Below are positions 18,470 through 28,149 of a stretch of DNA of 64,000 nucleotides, in pieces. The translations under genes and the position numbers were made by a program. The number at the start of each line of letters is the position of its first letter. Position 1 is the stretch's first letter. The notes under the pieces were generated by a model, which saw only the letters and a program-made list of their open reading frames with translations, was not told the origin of the DNA and made no database searches. The DNA comes from HXMU1420-13 sp965601825 (GTDB lineage Bacteria > Bacteroidota > Rhodothermia > Balneolales > Balneolaceae), in NCBI GenBank assembly GCA_965601825.1, contig OZ271839.1, positions 868,001-932,000 of the forward strand, given 5' to 3'.

Positions 18470-19651
18470 TTATTTAAGGGCTTGATACCGTTCTTCAATT
18501 TCTGCAATAGAATCGCCACCGAATTTCTCCAGAAAAGCATTTGCAATAACCGGCGCAATTACACTTTCAGCAACTACAACTGCACGTGGAAGCGCGCAAA
18601 CATCAGATCTTTCATAACGTGTTTCCTGGGCTTCCAAACTATGCATATCAACAGTACCCAGTGGATTAAGCATGGTAGGGATTGGTTTCATTGCTCCACG
18701 AATGATTATTGTTTGACCAGTACTCATTCCTCCCTCAATTCCACCGGCTCTATTGGATCCTCTAGTGAAATTTGTGCCATCATGAGTAATTTCATCATGC
18801 ACTTCGTGACCTGGTTTTGCGCCAGATTCAAACCCAAGTCCAATTTCAACACCTTTCATGGCCTGAGTCCCAAGAATGGCTTGAGCAATTTTACCATCCA
18901 ATTTCTGATCCCAATGGGTATAACTTCCTAGTCCTACTGGTACACCTGTAACAATAATTTCATAGACACCACCAAGCGATGAGCCGGCTTTGCGATACTT
19001 CTTGATCTCCTCAACCATTTGATCAGTGAGGTTGTTATCGAGGCATCTCACTTCAGATTCATCCGCTTTTTTGTAAATGGATTCAGCTCCATCGGAAAAC
19101 ATATGATCTGTTTGTGCTCTGGCATCTTCCCAGGATTCATATCCTGCGGCACCAATTCTTATTACATGTCCACCGATTTCAATACCGAAGTGCTTCAAAA
19201 ATTGACGAGCAATTGAACAGCAAGCTACACGCATTCCTGTTTCTCTGGCACTAGAACGTTCAATTACAGGACGGATATCATCAAATCGATATTTTTGTGC
19301 CCCAACTAAATCAGCATGACCAGGTCGTGGCAAGGTTATCTTTTCAATTCCCTCAGCTTCAGTCTCCTTGTTCATCACAACCGGCCAATTAGCTTTGTCT
19401 TTTTCATAAGCTCGGTTAAATAAACTTAGAGCAATTGGACCAGCCATAGTTTTGCCAAAACGTACACCTGAGCTAATAACTGCTCGATCTTTTTCCCAGG
19501 CCATTCTGCCTCCACGACCGTAACCTTGCTGTCGGCGTGCTAAATGAATGGCTATATCGTCTTCATGAATGGGTAAACCGGCTGGTACACCTTCAACTAT
19601 ACCAGTTAAGCTGGGGCCATGAGATTCCCCGGCAGTAATGTATCGGATCAT
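18470..19651 (-). CDS. aroC: Chorismate synthase
   Basis: 393 aa. It begins IRYITAGESHGPSLTGIVEGVPAGL, the classical first signature. GRGGRMAWEKDRAVISSGVRFGKTMAGPI and RPGHADLVGAQKY (second signature) follow. RSSARETGMRVA and the C-terminal RYERSDVCALPRAVVVAESV complete the pattern. It converts 5-enolpyruvylshikimate-3-phosphate to chorismate with reduced FMN. It overlaps the K+ channel gene by 1 bp at its start. Confidence 0.96.
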   Translation of the reverse strand: MIRYITAGESHGPSLTGIVEGVPAGLPIHEDDIAIHLARRQQGYGRGGRMAWEKDRAVISSGVRFGKTMAGPIALSLFNRAYEKDKANWPVVMNKETEAEGIEKITLPRPGHADLVGAQKYRFDDIRPVIERSSARETGMRVACCSIARQFLKHFGIEIGGHVIRIGAAGYESWEDARAQTDHMFSDGAESIYKKADESEVRCLDNNLTDQMVEEIKKYRKAGSSLGGVYEIIVTGVPVGLGSYTHWDQKLDGKIAQAILGTQAMKGVEIGLGFESGAKPGHEVHDEITHDGTNFTRGSNRAGGIEGGMSTGQTIIIRGAMKPIPTMLNPLGTVDMHSLEAQETRYERSDVCALPRAVVVAESVIAPVIANAFLEKFGGDSIAEIEERYQALK

Positions 19652-20727
19652 TAATTTATTTCTACTTTTTCAGTTTCTTCGGCTCTTTCGGCAAGGCTCC
19701 TCTTGTCCTTGCACATTTCTTCACGAAAGTGGTTGATAGTTTTTAGCTCTCCTAAAATAACTAGCGAATCGCCGGGATGAATAGTTTGAGTACTTTTTGG
19801 ATTAAATATAATTTTTCCTTCATTCGGTATAACAGCGATAACAAGAACCTCATATTTACTTCGAATGTTTACTTCGAGCAGGTTTCTGTTTGCCATTGGT
19901 GAACCCTCATTTACGAGTACTTCATCGAATGTATGGTCATATTCGTCGTCGTGAGTCATCTTCTCAATGAATTGCTCCACTTTGGGTCGTAAAATCACAT
20001 TGGCCATACGGTCGGCACCAATATCATATGGAGAAATCACTTTATCCGCTCCGGCACGAAGAATACGTTTTCGATTTGTGTTTTCATTTGATCGAACAAG
20101 AATATAAATGTCTTTATTTAGATCACGTGCTAGTAAAGTAGTAAATACATTATCCTGGTCGCTAGAAAGTGCACAAACTAGTGCTTTTGCTCGTTCGAGT
20201 CCCGCCTCAATCAATGTTTCTTCTTCTTGTGCATTTCCTTTTACATAAAGGAATCTGTCATTTTCAACACGTTTGATGCTAGACTCACTATTCTCCACAA
20301 CAATAACCGGCAATTCAGCATCTTTTAAAACGTGTGCAATTCGATGACCAATTCGGCCATATCCGCAAACGATGTAATGGTTTTCTATTTCAGCCAATTT
20401 CTTTTTCATTGCTCTATTCAGGAATAACTTGCTTTCGAATAGTAATTGGGTTGTTTGTGAAGCAATGTAGGAAATTACGCCAATTCCAGTCACAAATAAA
20501 CCCATTGTAAAAACTCTCCCGGGTATAGAAAGTGTTCTTACTTCTGTAAATCCTATCGTCGAGATTGTTATGAAAGACATATAAAGGCCATCAAAAAAAC
20601 TCATGTCTTCTATGTAATGATAACCCACACTTCCAATAAAAAAGATCACTAGCATCAGAACAGTAGCAAGACCAATGCGCTTAATAGCCTCGTTTTCGAC
20701 CATGCTCGAATAAAGTGGATTTCTCAT
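19651..20727 (-). CDS. Two-helix potassium channel with RCK (TrkA-N/TrkA-C) domains
   Basis: 358 aa. Two transmembrane helices (about 19-37 and 73-97) flank a pore loop whose filter reads TISTIGFTEVR (Thr57-Ile-Gly-Phe60-Thr-Glu62), where canonical K+ channels have TVGYGD. The RCK domain starts with HYIVCGYGRIGHRIA (Rossmann), with Asp/Glu ligand positions in PVIVVENSE. A TrkA-C domain ends the protein (about 270-345). Layout as in MthK-type channels gated by a cytosolic ligand. The divergent filter makes ion selectivity uncertain. Confidence 0.82.
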   Translation of the reverse strand: MRNPLYSSMVENEAIKRIGLATVLMLVIFFIGSVGYHYIEDMSFFDGLYMSFITISTIGFTEVRTLSIPGRVFTMGLFVTGIGVISYIASQTTQLLFESKLFLNRAMKKKLAEIENHYIVCGYGRIGHRIAHVLKDAELPVIVVENSESSIKRVENDRFLYVKGNAQEEETLIEAGLERAKALVCALSSDQDNVFTTLLARDLNKDIYILVRSNENTNRKRILRAGADKVISPYDIGADRMANVILRPKVEQFIEKMTHDDEYDHTFDEVLVNEGSPMANRNLLEVNIRSKYEVLVIAVIPNEGKIIFNPKSTQTIHPGDSLVILGELKTINHFREEMCKDKRSLAERAEETEKVEIN

Positions 20728-20734
20728 AGGCTAG

Positions 20735-21778
20735 CTAGTGGGTCTTTGTACGAATGCTAAGTTGAACTATGCCTCCAATGTCACTTAGTGAGCTACGACT
20801 TATATCTACTTTTACTTTTCTAAAGTTAATACCAATGCCCATACTTGCACCGGCAAAGTCAAAATTCTCATTGGTTTTGGCCTGATCATGCTGCCATCGA
20901 TTGTATCCAAATCGAAGCCAAAAATTCTTGCCTAATGCTGCTTCTCCACCAATGATTACATGACGAAATAGTTGAGTGCTAAACTCTGGTTTAGAATCTT
21001 CCCCTTGAACTCTGAGATCCCAATTATTCAGCTGACGAAGTGTTAATGAGAGCTGAAAAGGAAACTTTTCCGGCTTTTTTGAAACACCTATTGAGATATC
21101 CAGAGGTAAGTCCTCACGAGTCTCATTGTAATAAGCAACCTGGTCACCTAGATTTCTTATTGATAATCCGGCGCTAAATCGAGATTCAGCATCCATATAA
21201 TATAATCCGGCACTTCCTGAAAAAGCAGAGGAAACAAATTCACCATATGATGAATGGATATAATCTACAGCAACACCTGCTCTTAATTTTTCTGATAATT
21301 GCGTTGAAAGAGTGCTGTTCAGTGCAAGATCACCGGCATTGAAACTACCTTGATTAACGCCATTAATATCATATTCATTTAAGTCACCATAACCGGCATA
21401 TCGAATTCCAAAACCTATGGTACCTACACTTGGATAATGCAATGCATAATTTACAAACCCGTATCGAGCATCAATCAGATAATTCACAAAAGTTGCTGAG
21501 ATGTTTTTTGCGGATTCTTCATCAAGATAAGCCGGATTAATGTGCATCAAGGAGGAATTGCCTTCAAAAAGTGCAACTTGATTTCCACCTAAGGCAGATG
21601 CCTGTGCTGAACTTGGTACTTCTAAGAATCGGTATACTTCATCTCTTTCGGTTTGTGCGAATATATATGAACTAAAAAATACTATGTTGAATAGAAAGAC
21701 GAGACTAATTCGAAATATGCTCACCGTTGGTATCCCAATTCGTGTAAATGTTTTGTAATATAAGAATTGAGCGCGCAA
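20735..21778 (-). CDS. porQ: PorQ-like outer-membrane protein (type IX secretion family)
   Basis: 347 aa. The mature N-terminus carries the PorQ/PorV-type start YRFLEVPSSAQASALGGNQVALFEGNSSLMHINPAYL. The rest is a beta-barrel pattern ending with alternating hydrophobics (GIVQLSIRTK). The likely signal peptide (VSIFRISLVFLFNIVFFSSYIFAQ) begins at residue 19, so a GTG start there is more plausible than the first Met. PorQ takes part in type IX secretion or handling of secreted proteins. No other por genes are in the window. Confidence 0.72.
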   Translation of the reverse strand: MRAQFLYYKTFTRIGIPTVSIFRISLVFLFNIVFFSSYIFAQTERDEVYRFLEVPSSAQASALGGNQVALFEGNSSLMHINPAYLDEESAKNISATFVNYLIDARYGFVNYALHYPSVGTIGFGIRYAGYGDLNEYDINGVNQGSFNAGDLALNSTLSTQLSEKLRAGVAVDYIHSSYGEFVSSAFSGSAGLYYMDAESRFSAGLSIRNLGDQVAYYNETREDLPLDISIGVSKKPEKFPFQLSLTLRQLNNWDLRVQGEDSKPEFSTQLFRHVIIGGEAALGKNFWLRFGYNRWQHDQAKTNENFDFAGASMGIGINFRKVKVDISRSSLSDIGGIVQLSIRTKTH

Positions 21779-21817
21779 GAACTATCTACAGATTAATCCG
21801 CTCATAATTCATTTTGA

Positions 21818-22555
21818 ATGGACGCACTTAGACAATTCGGACAATACTCATTATTGCTATATCAGGCTTTACGATCAGTCACTGAGTTTAGTACGTACCG
21901 TAAGAACCTTTTTTCTGAGTTTGTGAAAATCGGTTATGAATCCATTCCAATTATCATGCTCACCGGATTCTTTACCGGCGCCGTATTAACGCTACAAACT
22001 GCCTATCAATTGGATACTGATTTATTTGCAGTATCTATTGTGGGATCAATTGTTGGACAAACAGTTATCATTGAGCTCGCTGCAGTAATTGGTGGATTAG
22101 TTTTAACAGGTAAAGTTGGAGCAAGGATTTCAACAGAATTAGGTACGATGCGAGTTAGTGAACAAATTGATGCACTCGAATCCATGGGATTTAATTCAGT
22201 TACCTTTTTAGTAGTTCCACGGATTTTAGCCGGTATCGCAATGTTTCCGATTTTATATATAGCTGCGGCTACAACAGGTATTTTTGGTGGGATTCTTGCC
22301 GGATCGCTGGATGGGATTTTACCTCCGGCAGAGTTTCTACAAGGTGCACGCGCTTTTTTCTTTGAATCTGATGTGGTTTTCGGAATCGTAAAATCAGTAG
22401 TATTTGGATTTGTGATAACCTCCATTTCATGTTTTAAAGGCTATTTCGCCTATGGTGGTGCAGAAGGAGTTGGAAATGCAACTACTCAATCAACCGTATT
22501 AAGCTGTATTTATATTCTGCTGGCTGATTTTGTTCTGGCAGCAATTCTATTGTGA
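21818..22555 (+). CDS. mlaE: MlaE-family lipid ABC transporter permease
   Basis: 245 aa, normal length, with about five hydrophobic segments. Conserved family features: GYESIPIIMLTGFFTGAVLTLQTAYQL near residue 45, ELAAVIGGLVLTGKVGARISTELGTMRVSEQIDALESMG (about 83-123), and the C-terminal GYFAYGGAEGVGNATTQSTVLSCIYIL. First gene of mlaE-mlaF-mlaD, which moves phospholipids between the membranes to keep outer-membrane asymmetry. It overlaps or abuts mlaF (ATG 1 bp after this stop). Confidence 0.9.
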   Translation: MDALRQFGQYSLLLYQALRSVTEFSTYRKNLFSEFVKIGYESIPIIMLTGFFTGAVLTLQTAYQLDTDLFAVSIVGSIVGQTVIIELAAVIGGLVLTGKVGARISTELGTMRVSEQIDALESMGFNSVTFLVVPRILAGIAMFPILYIAAATTGIFGGILAGSLDGILPPAEFLQGARAFFFESDVVFGIVKSVVFGFVITSISCFKGYFAYGGAEGVGNATTQSTVLSCIYILLADFVLAAILL

Positions 22556-22556
22556 T

Positions 22557-23291
22557 ATGATCGAAGTCAGAAATCTTACAAAAAGCTTTGGTGACAACTT
22601 GATTTGGAGTGATGTCTCTTTTGATATCAAGGATAACGAGACGATTGCAATTATTGGAAAATCAGGAAGTGGGAAATCGGTATTACTGAAACATTTGAAT
22701 GCACTTTTGTATCCTGATTCTGGTGATATTTTGATTGATGGGGAATGTTTATTCGAGTTGTCTTACTCAGAATTGAGAAAGACTCGTCAGCGTTTTGGCA
22801 TTTTGTTTCAAGGTGGTGCATTATTCGATTCCATCAATACATTCGAGAACGTCGCTTTCCCGTTACGCTATTTCACCGATCAAACAGAGGAAGAAATTCA
22901 GCATAATGTAAATGAAGCACTTCATATGGTGAATTTGAATTCTGCAGGTTCGAAGCCAACGTCAGCGCTATCGGGTGGGATGAGAAAACGTGTTGGATTG
23001 GCTCGCGCAATTATTTTAAAGCCACAATACTTGTTGTATGACGAACCAACCTCGGGATTGGATCCAAAAACATCAGATGAAATCAATGAATTGATACTTC
23101 AAATGGCGAACTCGCTGGATATCACTTCCATTGTGATTACACACGATATGCATAGCGTGTTGCGAATTGCTGAAAAAGTAGCGTTTATTGACGAACAAAA
23201 ATTGAGCTGGCATGGTACTTTAGCAGATATGAAAGTGAGTGATCATCCGCCATTAGTCGATTTTATTAAAGCAAGTGAATACCAGATATAA
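22557..23291 (+). CDS. mlaF: MlaF-like ABC transporter ATPase
   Basis: 244 aa from the ATG at 22557. A TTG at 22530 would add nine residues inside mlaE and is less likely, because MIEVRNLTKSFGDNLIW is a normal ABC start. Walker A is GKSGSGKS, the signature is LSGGMRKRVGLARAI, Walker B is YLLYDEPTSGLDP and the switch His is in VITHDM. It powers the lipid transporter with MlaE and the MCE protein encoded next. Confidence 0.92.
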   Translation: MIEVRNLTKSFGDNLIWSDVSFDIKDNETIAIIGKSGSGKSVLLKHLNALLYPDSGDILIDGECLFELSYSELRKTRQRFGILFQGGALFDSINTFENVAFPLRYFTDQTEEEIQHNVNEALHMVNLNSAGSKPTSALSGGMRKRVGLARAIILKPQYLLYDEPTSGLDPKTSDEINELILQMANSLDITSIVITHDMHSVLRIAEKVAFIDEQKLSWHGTLADMKVSDHPPLVDFIKASEYQI

Positions 23292-23324
23292 CTATTTTAT
23301 TGCATCAAAAGGAGCAAACGCTAC

Positions 23325-24254
23325 ATGAATTTGAGTAACGAATTAAAAATTGGATTGGTCATATTGGCGGCCATTGTTGTGTCATTTTTTGGTTTTCGCT
23401 TTATGAACGACGAGCCATTATTATCCAATGTAAACCTGCTGAATACCAAATTCGACAATGTTGATGGCCTGCTTAAGGGAAGTATGGTAAGCATGAATGG
23501 CTTTAAGATTGGAAGCGTCCGCGAATTATCATACATCCCGGAAGAAGACAGTGTTCTGGTTGTAATTAGTATTACCGAGCCTATTCCAATTCCTGTTGGA
23601 TCCGTAGCACAATTAGCGGCGCCTGATTTATTAGGTGCCACTTCTATTCAGATTGTTAAGTCTAATAATAGCGAAATACTCGAATGGGGCGGATATATAA
23701 GAGGCGAGCAAACCATCGGTTTATTGAGTTCTTTTTCTGATCAGGGAGCCGCATTAGCTGATACAGTACAGAATACCTTAACTGAGGTTAACAAATTACT
23801 CAGAGGTATTAATGAAATTGAGGAAGGTGCTTCTTCTCAAATAGAAGCAACGGTTGATAATTTCAAAGAAGTGACGGATGTAGTTGCTGAAGTTATCACA
23901 GCCAGAAAAACTGAAATTGATTCGCTCATAACTGCTACTAATAATACCCTTCAAAACATTAGTGAATTATCGGATTCATCTTCAGCTGACCTGGAATCGC
24001 TAGTTGCAAATTTAGAGCAGTTCAGTAGTGACCTTGAAACACTTAGCCTGAATCTGGAAGAGTCAACGAACTCACTTAAAAGTATTTTAGACAAAGTAGA
24101 TAGTGGTGAAGGAACCATTGGATTAATGCTGAATGACCCTTCTCTTTACAACAATCTGGATAGTCTCACTTTCAACTTGAATCACCTTATTGAACAAATT
24201 CAAGAGAATCCCGGTGATTACCTCAAGTACATGCGTTTGATTGAGATTTTTTAG
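23325..24254 (+). CDS. mlaD: MlaD-like MCE-domain lipid-binding protein
   Basis: 309 aa. An N-terminal signal-anchor helix (residues 8-27, IGLVILAAIVVSFFGFRFMN) is followed by a single MCE domain (about 38-115: LLNTKFDNVDGLLKGSMVSMNGFKIGSV). A long helical region (about 140-260) rich in polar heptads probably forms a coiled coil or tunnel. A conserved C-terminal tail LDKVDSGEGTIGLMLNDPSLYNNLD follows. Preceded by AAAAGGAG about 16 bp upstream. Third gene of the mla unit. Confidence 0.9.
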   Translation: MNLSNELKIGLVILAAIVVSFFGFRFMNDEPLLSNVNLLNTKFDNVDGLLKGSMVSMNGFKIGSVRELSYIPEEDSVLVVISITEPIPIPVGSVAQLAAPDLLGATSIQIVKSNNSEILEWGGYIRGEQTIGLLSSFSDQGAALADTVQNTLTEVNKLLRGINEIEEGASSQIEATVDNFKEVTDVVAEVITARKTEIDSLITATNNTLQNISELSDSSSADLESLVANLEQFSSDLETLSLNLEESTNSLKSILDKVDSGEGTIGLMLNDPSLYNNLDSLTFNLNHLIEQIQENPGDYLKYMRLIEIF

Positions 24255-24876
24255 GGGTTTAGCACGATCCTTCTAATAGAGTTTTCATCCTATTGGTTCT
24301 TTTGTACCGACAAAAGAACCATCCCGAAAGCTTTCGGGACTCGGCGAGGTTGGCTTTCGGGCAGTGAATCTTCTGAATTCTACCTAAAACCAATCAGTCG
24401 ACTTCGCGACCAGGTTTTAGGATTCGAATTCTTGGAAAGATTAACTTCTATTCCTTCATCCAACCAATGCCGATGCCCCAAAGAGGGCCTTAGAATTATT
24501 GATGAAGAAAAAGGAGATTGAATGAACGTTCCGCAATGCGGTTCATGAATTCACACCGGCTCGATATATTTAAAAGGGAAGATTTTGATGGACCATTGAA
24601 TTCATGAAGTGAATGAAATCGAGGCGCATCAATAATTCTTTGCCTAGATCTTTTGGTACTTTTGCATCATGGCAAAAGTACGATAGTAAAGCAAAGTAAG
24701 GTTGAGGAATTGATTACCACAACTTCAACCCTAGGAAAAATCCTGCCACATTTCTTTCGGTTTTTGTTTTAGAAATGGATCGAATAAAATGTGCTTTAGA
24801 ATGATTAATGAGTGAAGAAGAAATGAATGGTCTCAAGCCATATCAATAATTCGTAGCCTAAATCTTTTGATCTAGA
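24255..24876. repeat. Hairpin-rich dispersed repeats between mlaD and a small membrane gene
   Basis: No credible gene in 622 bp. GGTTCTTTTG/CAAAAGAACC at 24294-24320 is a hairpin, followed by TCCCGAAAGCTTTCGGGA. 24483-24690 is a copy of the repeat found twice behind intI (60237-60902): GAATTATTGATG ... TCATGAATTCA ... TGAATTCATGA ... CATCAATAATTC, nested inverted arms, then TACTTTTGC/GCAAAAGTA. 24721-24797 is similar to 26068-26140. A partial copy (CAATAATTCGTAGCCTAAATCTTTTG) ends near 24870. The first hairpins may also serve as terminator for the mla operon. Confidence 0.7.
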
Positions 24877-25170
24877 TTATGTAGACGACTTTGATTGATA
24901 ATATCGACTAAGCTTCATTAAGAACCAGCCTACTATAATGGTTGAAAAAACGATCATTTCTATTTCGAATGATGCGCTATTTCCGAAAGCCACATCAAAA
25001 CTGTCTATAGCTTGCCAGACCCAAAATTGCGCTAGCGAAAGTAAAATCACTACTACCCATTTTAAGTTGGGTTTAGTTAGTTTGGCTTTTTTAAAAAAAT
25101 CCAAAGCAATTATTATTGCTACAATAATTGATAAGCCGTAGATCAGAAAAAAAGATAGCACACTGCTCAT
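24877..25170 (-). CDS. Small membrane protein of unknown function
   Basis: 97 aa with three hydrophobic segments: about 4-24, 37-54 and 68-87. There is a lysine-rich loop between the first two (FFKKAKLTKPNLK). I do not recognise the family. Its start lies about 50 bp from a divergent hypothetical membrane gene. Membership in a coding pair is uncertain, but length, hydrophobicity pattern and lack of a better frame support a gene. Confidence 0.5.
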   Translation of the reverse strand: MSSVLSFFLIYGLSIIVAIIIALDFFKKAKLTKPNLKWVVVILLSLAQFWVWQAIDSFDVAFGNSASFEIEMIVFSTIIVGWFLMKLSRYYQSKSST

Positions 25171-25223
25171 GGTTGTTTTTTCATAAATTATTGTTCTGAG
25201 TAATATCGATATAAGTTGGTTTA

Positions 25224-25826
25224 ATGATACACTTCAAATACACTAATCATCAGCGGGGAATAAGGGCAGGTCAATCCTTTTTTCAATTACTTTTTTTAGG
25301 TGCAGCGATCTACATTCTTTTCAACTTTGGTGAATTTTTTGAGCACTCTCCAGTTGCTACAATATTTATAATCATCATGCTAATCTCTTTTTTGATTCCA
25401 TTTTTTATTAAAAAGGGAAGCCAAAATCGGCAGGACATTAGTGTATCTAATAACTCGATTATTATTGGAGGATTGCTTCGATTCTCGTTTGAAGATCTGT
25501 TTTTGGATATATACTCCAGGGAAGGAGGATCCAAAAACTACCAATTATATAGCAAAGGAAAAGATTTTCTACTGCACACAGTTATTGAAGACGACTTAAT
25601 GCTGCATTTGAAAACAGTATTGCCCAATACTCAAAATTATTCAGTTAGTGATTATAACTACAGCAGAGAAGGCAAAATTTTTATCGGTACTGATGAGGGT
25701 AAAATTGTGAAGATCGACCTTGAAACGGGTGTTTTTTCATGGGTTTTTAAAGACTCTGAAAAAGAAGAAAGTTTTGTTCCAAAGGATTTCATAGCGAATC
25801 CGAAGTATGTGAGGAGTACAAAATAA
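25224..25826 (+). CDS. Hypothetical membrane-anchored protein
   Basis: 200 aa. Two transmembrane helices lie close together (about 16-35 FFQLLFLGAAIYILFNFGEF and 43-62 VATIFIIIMLISFLIPFFI), followed by a soluble domain of about 135 residues. That domain contains YNYSREGKIFIGTDEGKIVKIDLETGVFSWVF, which resembles one repeat of a beta-propeller or PQQ-like blade. I do not recognise a family. It is divergent from the small membrane gene, and both are bracketed by repeat-rich DNA. Confidence 0.6.
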   Translation: MIHFKYTNHQRGIRAGQSFFQLLFLGAAIYILFNFGEFFEHSPVATIFIIIMLISFLIPFFIKKGSQNRQDISVSNNSIIIGGLLRFSFEDLFLDIYSREGGSKNYQLYSKGKDFLLHTVIEDDLMLHLKTVLPNTQNYSVSDYNYSREGKIFIGTDEGKIVKIDLETGVFSWVFKDSEKEESFVPKDFIANPKYVRSTK

Positions 25827-26181
25827 GATTATGTCATTCCAGAATAGAAACTAGTGTATTTTTTCAATCTTGTAACGATGCTGAATCAAGTTCAGCAAGA
25901 CGACACCCCTAGTCATCCTGAGGTTATTACCGAAGGATCATCAGTTCTAATTTAAAAAGACTGATTTTTTTAATGGTACTTTTCTTCGGTGAAAAGTACC
26001 CAAAACCCGCCTCAAGAAATGTAGATTCACACATTAATGAACTCTGTTGAATCTACCTGCTAACGTTAACTTCAACCCTCAGATAATCCCTGCCGCATTT
26101 CTTTCGGATTTAGTTTTGGAAATGGTTCAAATAAAGTGTGCCCGATAGTTTTTGCTCTTTAGAAATTTAATTCCTAATTCA
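25827..26181. repeat. Intergenic repeats between a hypothetical gene and fhs
   Basis: 355 bp without a gene. GCTGAATCAAGTTCAGC at 25880-25896 is a perfect hairpin that recurs at 60963 and, in reverse complement, inside attC31. GTCATCCTGAGG ... CGAAGGATCATC is a second palindrome-like unit. GGTACTTTTC/GAAAAGTACC near 25974 is a third hairpin. 26068-26140 matches 24721-24797 closely. Either strand could use one of these hairpins as a terminator. Confidence 0.65.
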
Positions 26182-27861
26182 CTAAAACAAGCCTGAAATC
26201 ACACCATCCTCATCAACACTCATGTTAACTGCAGCAGGTATTTTTGGTAATCCCGGCATCAACATCATGTTTCCGCAAACTACAACAAGAAAACCGGCTC
26301 CGGCTGATAACTGAACATCAGTAACGGTAAGTTTGTGATCTTTTGGGGCACCACGCTCCGAGGGTGTATCGGATAGAGAAGCCTGAGTCTTGGCTATGCA
26401 AACCGGTAGTTTGTCATATCCCAGCTTTGTGAATCGCTCAATATTCTTTTGAGCTCTTTTATCGAATGAAACACGATCAGCTCGATAGATCGAAGTTGCA
26501 ATTTTGATCACTTTCTCCTCGATACTTTCACTGCTTTCATAAAGTTGAACCTGTGCTGGGTCAGTATTTTCGTCAGCTAGTCGGATGGTTTTTTCTGCTA
26601 ACTCAATTACCCCATCACCACCTTTCGTGAAAGCATCATGTGCCGCACATTCAACTCCCATCTGTGCACAGAAGTTTTTGATCTCTTCGATTTCCTTCTC
26701 GTCATCCATTTCAAATCGATTGATCGCAACCACGATTGGAGTTCTGAATTTCTGGAGATTCTGTATATGGACTTCCAGGTTTTCAAGTCCTTTTTTAAGA
26801 GCAGCGATATGATGACCATTTACTTTGGCTTCATCAATATGTACTCCGCCATGATATTTTAGCGCTTTACTGGTTACAACCAATACAACCGCTGAAGGCC
26901 AAATGCCAGAAATAGGGCATACAATATTGAAAAATTTTTCAGCTCCAAGATCAGCACCAAAACCCGCTTCTGTGATTACATAATCAGAAAGTTTAAGTCC
27001 GATTCTATTTGCCAGTATGCTGCTAGTACCATGTGCAATATTCGCAAAAGGACCTGCATGAATCAATGCAGGAACATGTTCAATGGTTTGAACAAGATTA
27101 GGCATAATCGCTTCATTTAATATAACCGCCATTGCTTCATGAGCACCAAGTTCCTCTGCAAGGATTGCATCACCCTTTTTATTATAGCCAACAATAATTT
27201 GACCTAAACGTCTTTTCAAATCTGCCCTGGAAGTTGCGAGTGCTAGAATAGCCATAATTTCTGAGGCCGCCGTAATCACAAATCCTGATTCTCGTGGAAC
27301 TCCGTTTACGTTTCCTCCAAGTCCAAGTACAATCTGGCGAAGTGAACGATCACTCATATCCATGGCTCGATTCCATAGTCGTTTAGTCACATCAAAATCG
27401 AGCTCATTTCCTTTAAAGATGTGGTTATCCAGCATGGCAGCCAGCAGATTATGCGCTGTACCAATTGCGTGAATATCGCCATTGAAATGGAGATTGATGT
27501 GCTCCATGGGAATTACCTGTGAATATCCACCACCTGCAGCGCCACCTTTTATGCCGAAAACAGGACCAAGAGAAGGTTCTCTTAACGCAACTAGAGATTT
27601 TTTCCCGAGTTTTTGCATCCCCTGACTCAATCCAATTGACGTGAGTGTTTTTCCTTCTCCACTAGGTGTTGGTGTCATTGCGGTTACCAGAATCAGCTTT
27701 CCATTTGGCTGATCTTTGAATTTCTCAAGTACATTTAATCGAATTTTTCCTGTGTACTTACCATAAAATTCAAAATTATCCTCTTCAAGATTAAGTGCGG
27801 CCATATACTCACGCATATGTTTCATGGTCGCTTTTTGAGCGATTTCTATACTGGCATCCAT
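26182..27861 (-). CDS. fhs: Formate-tetrahydrofolate ligase
   Basis: 559 aa, full length. The P-loop-like ATP site is MTPTPSGEGKTLTSIGL (residues about 62-78). Conserved EPSLGPVFGIKGGAAGGGYSQVIPMEHINLHFNGD follows, then GGNVNGVPRESGFVITAASEIMAILALA and the C-terminal LSAGAGFLVVVCGNMMLMPGLPKIPAA. It makes 10-formyl-THF from formate, ATP and THF, supplying purine synthesis and one-carbon metabolism. Single gene, divergent from the PpiD-like gene. Confidence 0.96.
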   Translation of the reverse strand: MDASIEIAQKATMKHMREYMAALNLEEDNFEFYGKYTGKIRLNVLEKFKDQPNGKLILVTAMTPTPSGEGKTLTSIGLSQGMQKLGKKSLVALREPSLGPVFGIKGGAAGGGYSQVIPMEHINLHFNGDIHAIGTAHNLLAAMLDNHIFKGNELDFDVTKRLWNRAMDMSDRSLRQIVLGLGGNVNGVPRESGFVITAASEIMAILALATSRADLKRRLGQIIVGYNKKGDAILAEELGAHEAMAVILNEAIMPNLVQTIEHVPALIHAGPFANIAHGTSSILANRIGLKLSDYVITEAGFGADLGAEKFFNIVCPISGIWPSAVVLVVTSKALKYHGGVHIDEAKVNGHHIAALKKGLENLEVHIQNLQKFRTPIVVAINRFEMDDEKEIEEIKNFCAQMGVECAAHDAFTKGGDGVIELAEKTIRLADENTDPAQVQLYESSESIEEKVIKIATSIYRADRVSFDKRAQKNIERFTKLGYDKLPVCIAKTQASLSDTPSERGAPKDHKLTVTDVQLSAGAGFLVVVCGNMMLMPGLPKIPAAVNMSVDEDGVISGLF

Positions 27862-28039
27862 AAATGATAATTGTATTAGTGACTTCCCGAAAATATTCCA
27901 ACCGAACTAACTGGATTTATAAGAAAGGAGCAAGTGGAAAGTGTTGTTTTACACTGAACCTGAACTATCAATTATGAAAATCATAAACTTTAATATTCTT
28001 TATTCTTAATTAGGTATTCAATATTCAACCCGCTCTTTC

Positions 28040-28066
28040 CTTTCCTTGCATTGTAGCGTATATTTG
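28040..28066 (+). promoter_or_regulatory. Probable promoter for the PpiD-like gene
   Basis: TATATTTG at 28059-28066 fits the TAnnTTTG -7 box of Bacteroidota-type promoters. A TTG occurs at 28046-28048, but the spacing to the -7 box (10 bp) is shorter than usual. The box lies about 85 bp before the start codon. Confidence 0.4.
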
Positions 28067-28149
28067 CAGGCTCGCTAATCGGGTGAAGTGGCTCGATTAA
28101 CCAACTATCAACAACAACTATTTTAGATACAAGTTAGAGGCGACCTTTT

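Noticed and set aside
22530..22556. TTG start adding nine residues to MlaF
   Set aside because: Lies within mlaE; the ATG at 22557 gives a normal ABC start one base after the mlaE stop.
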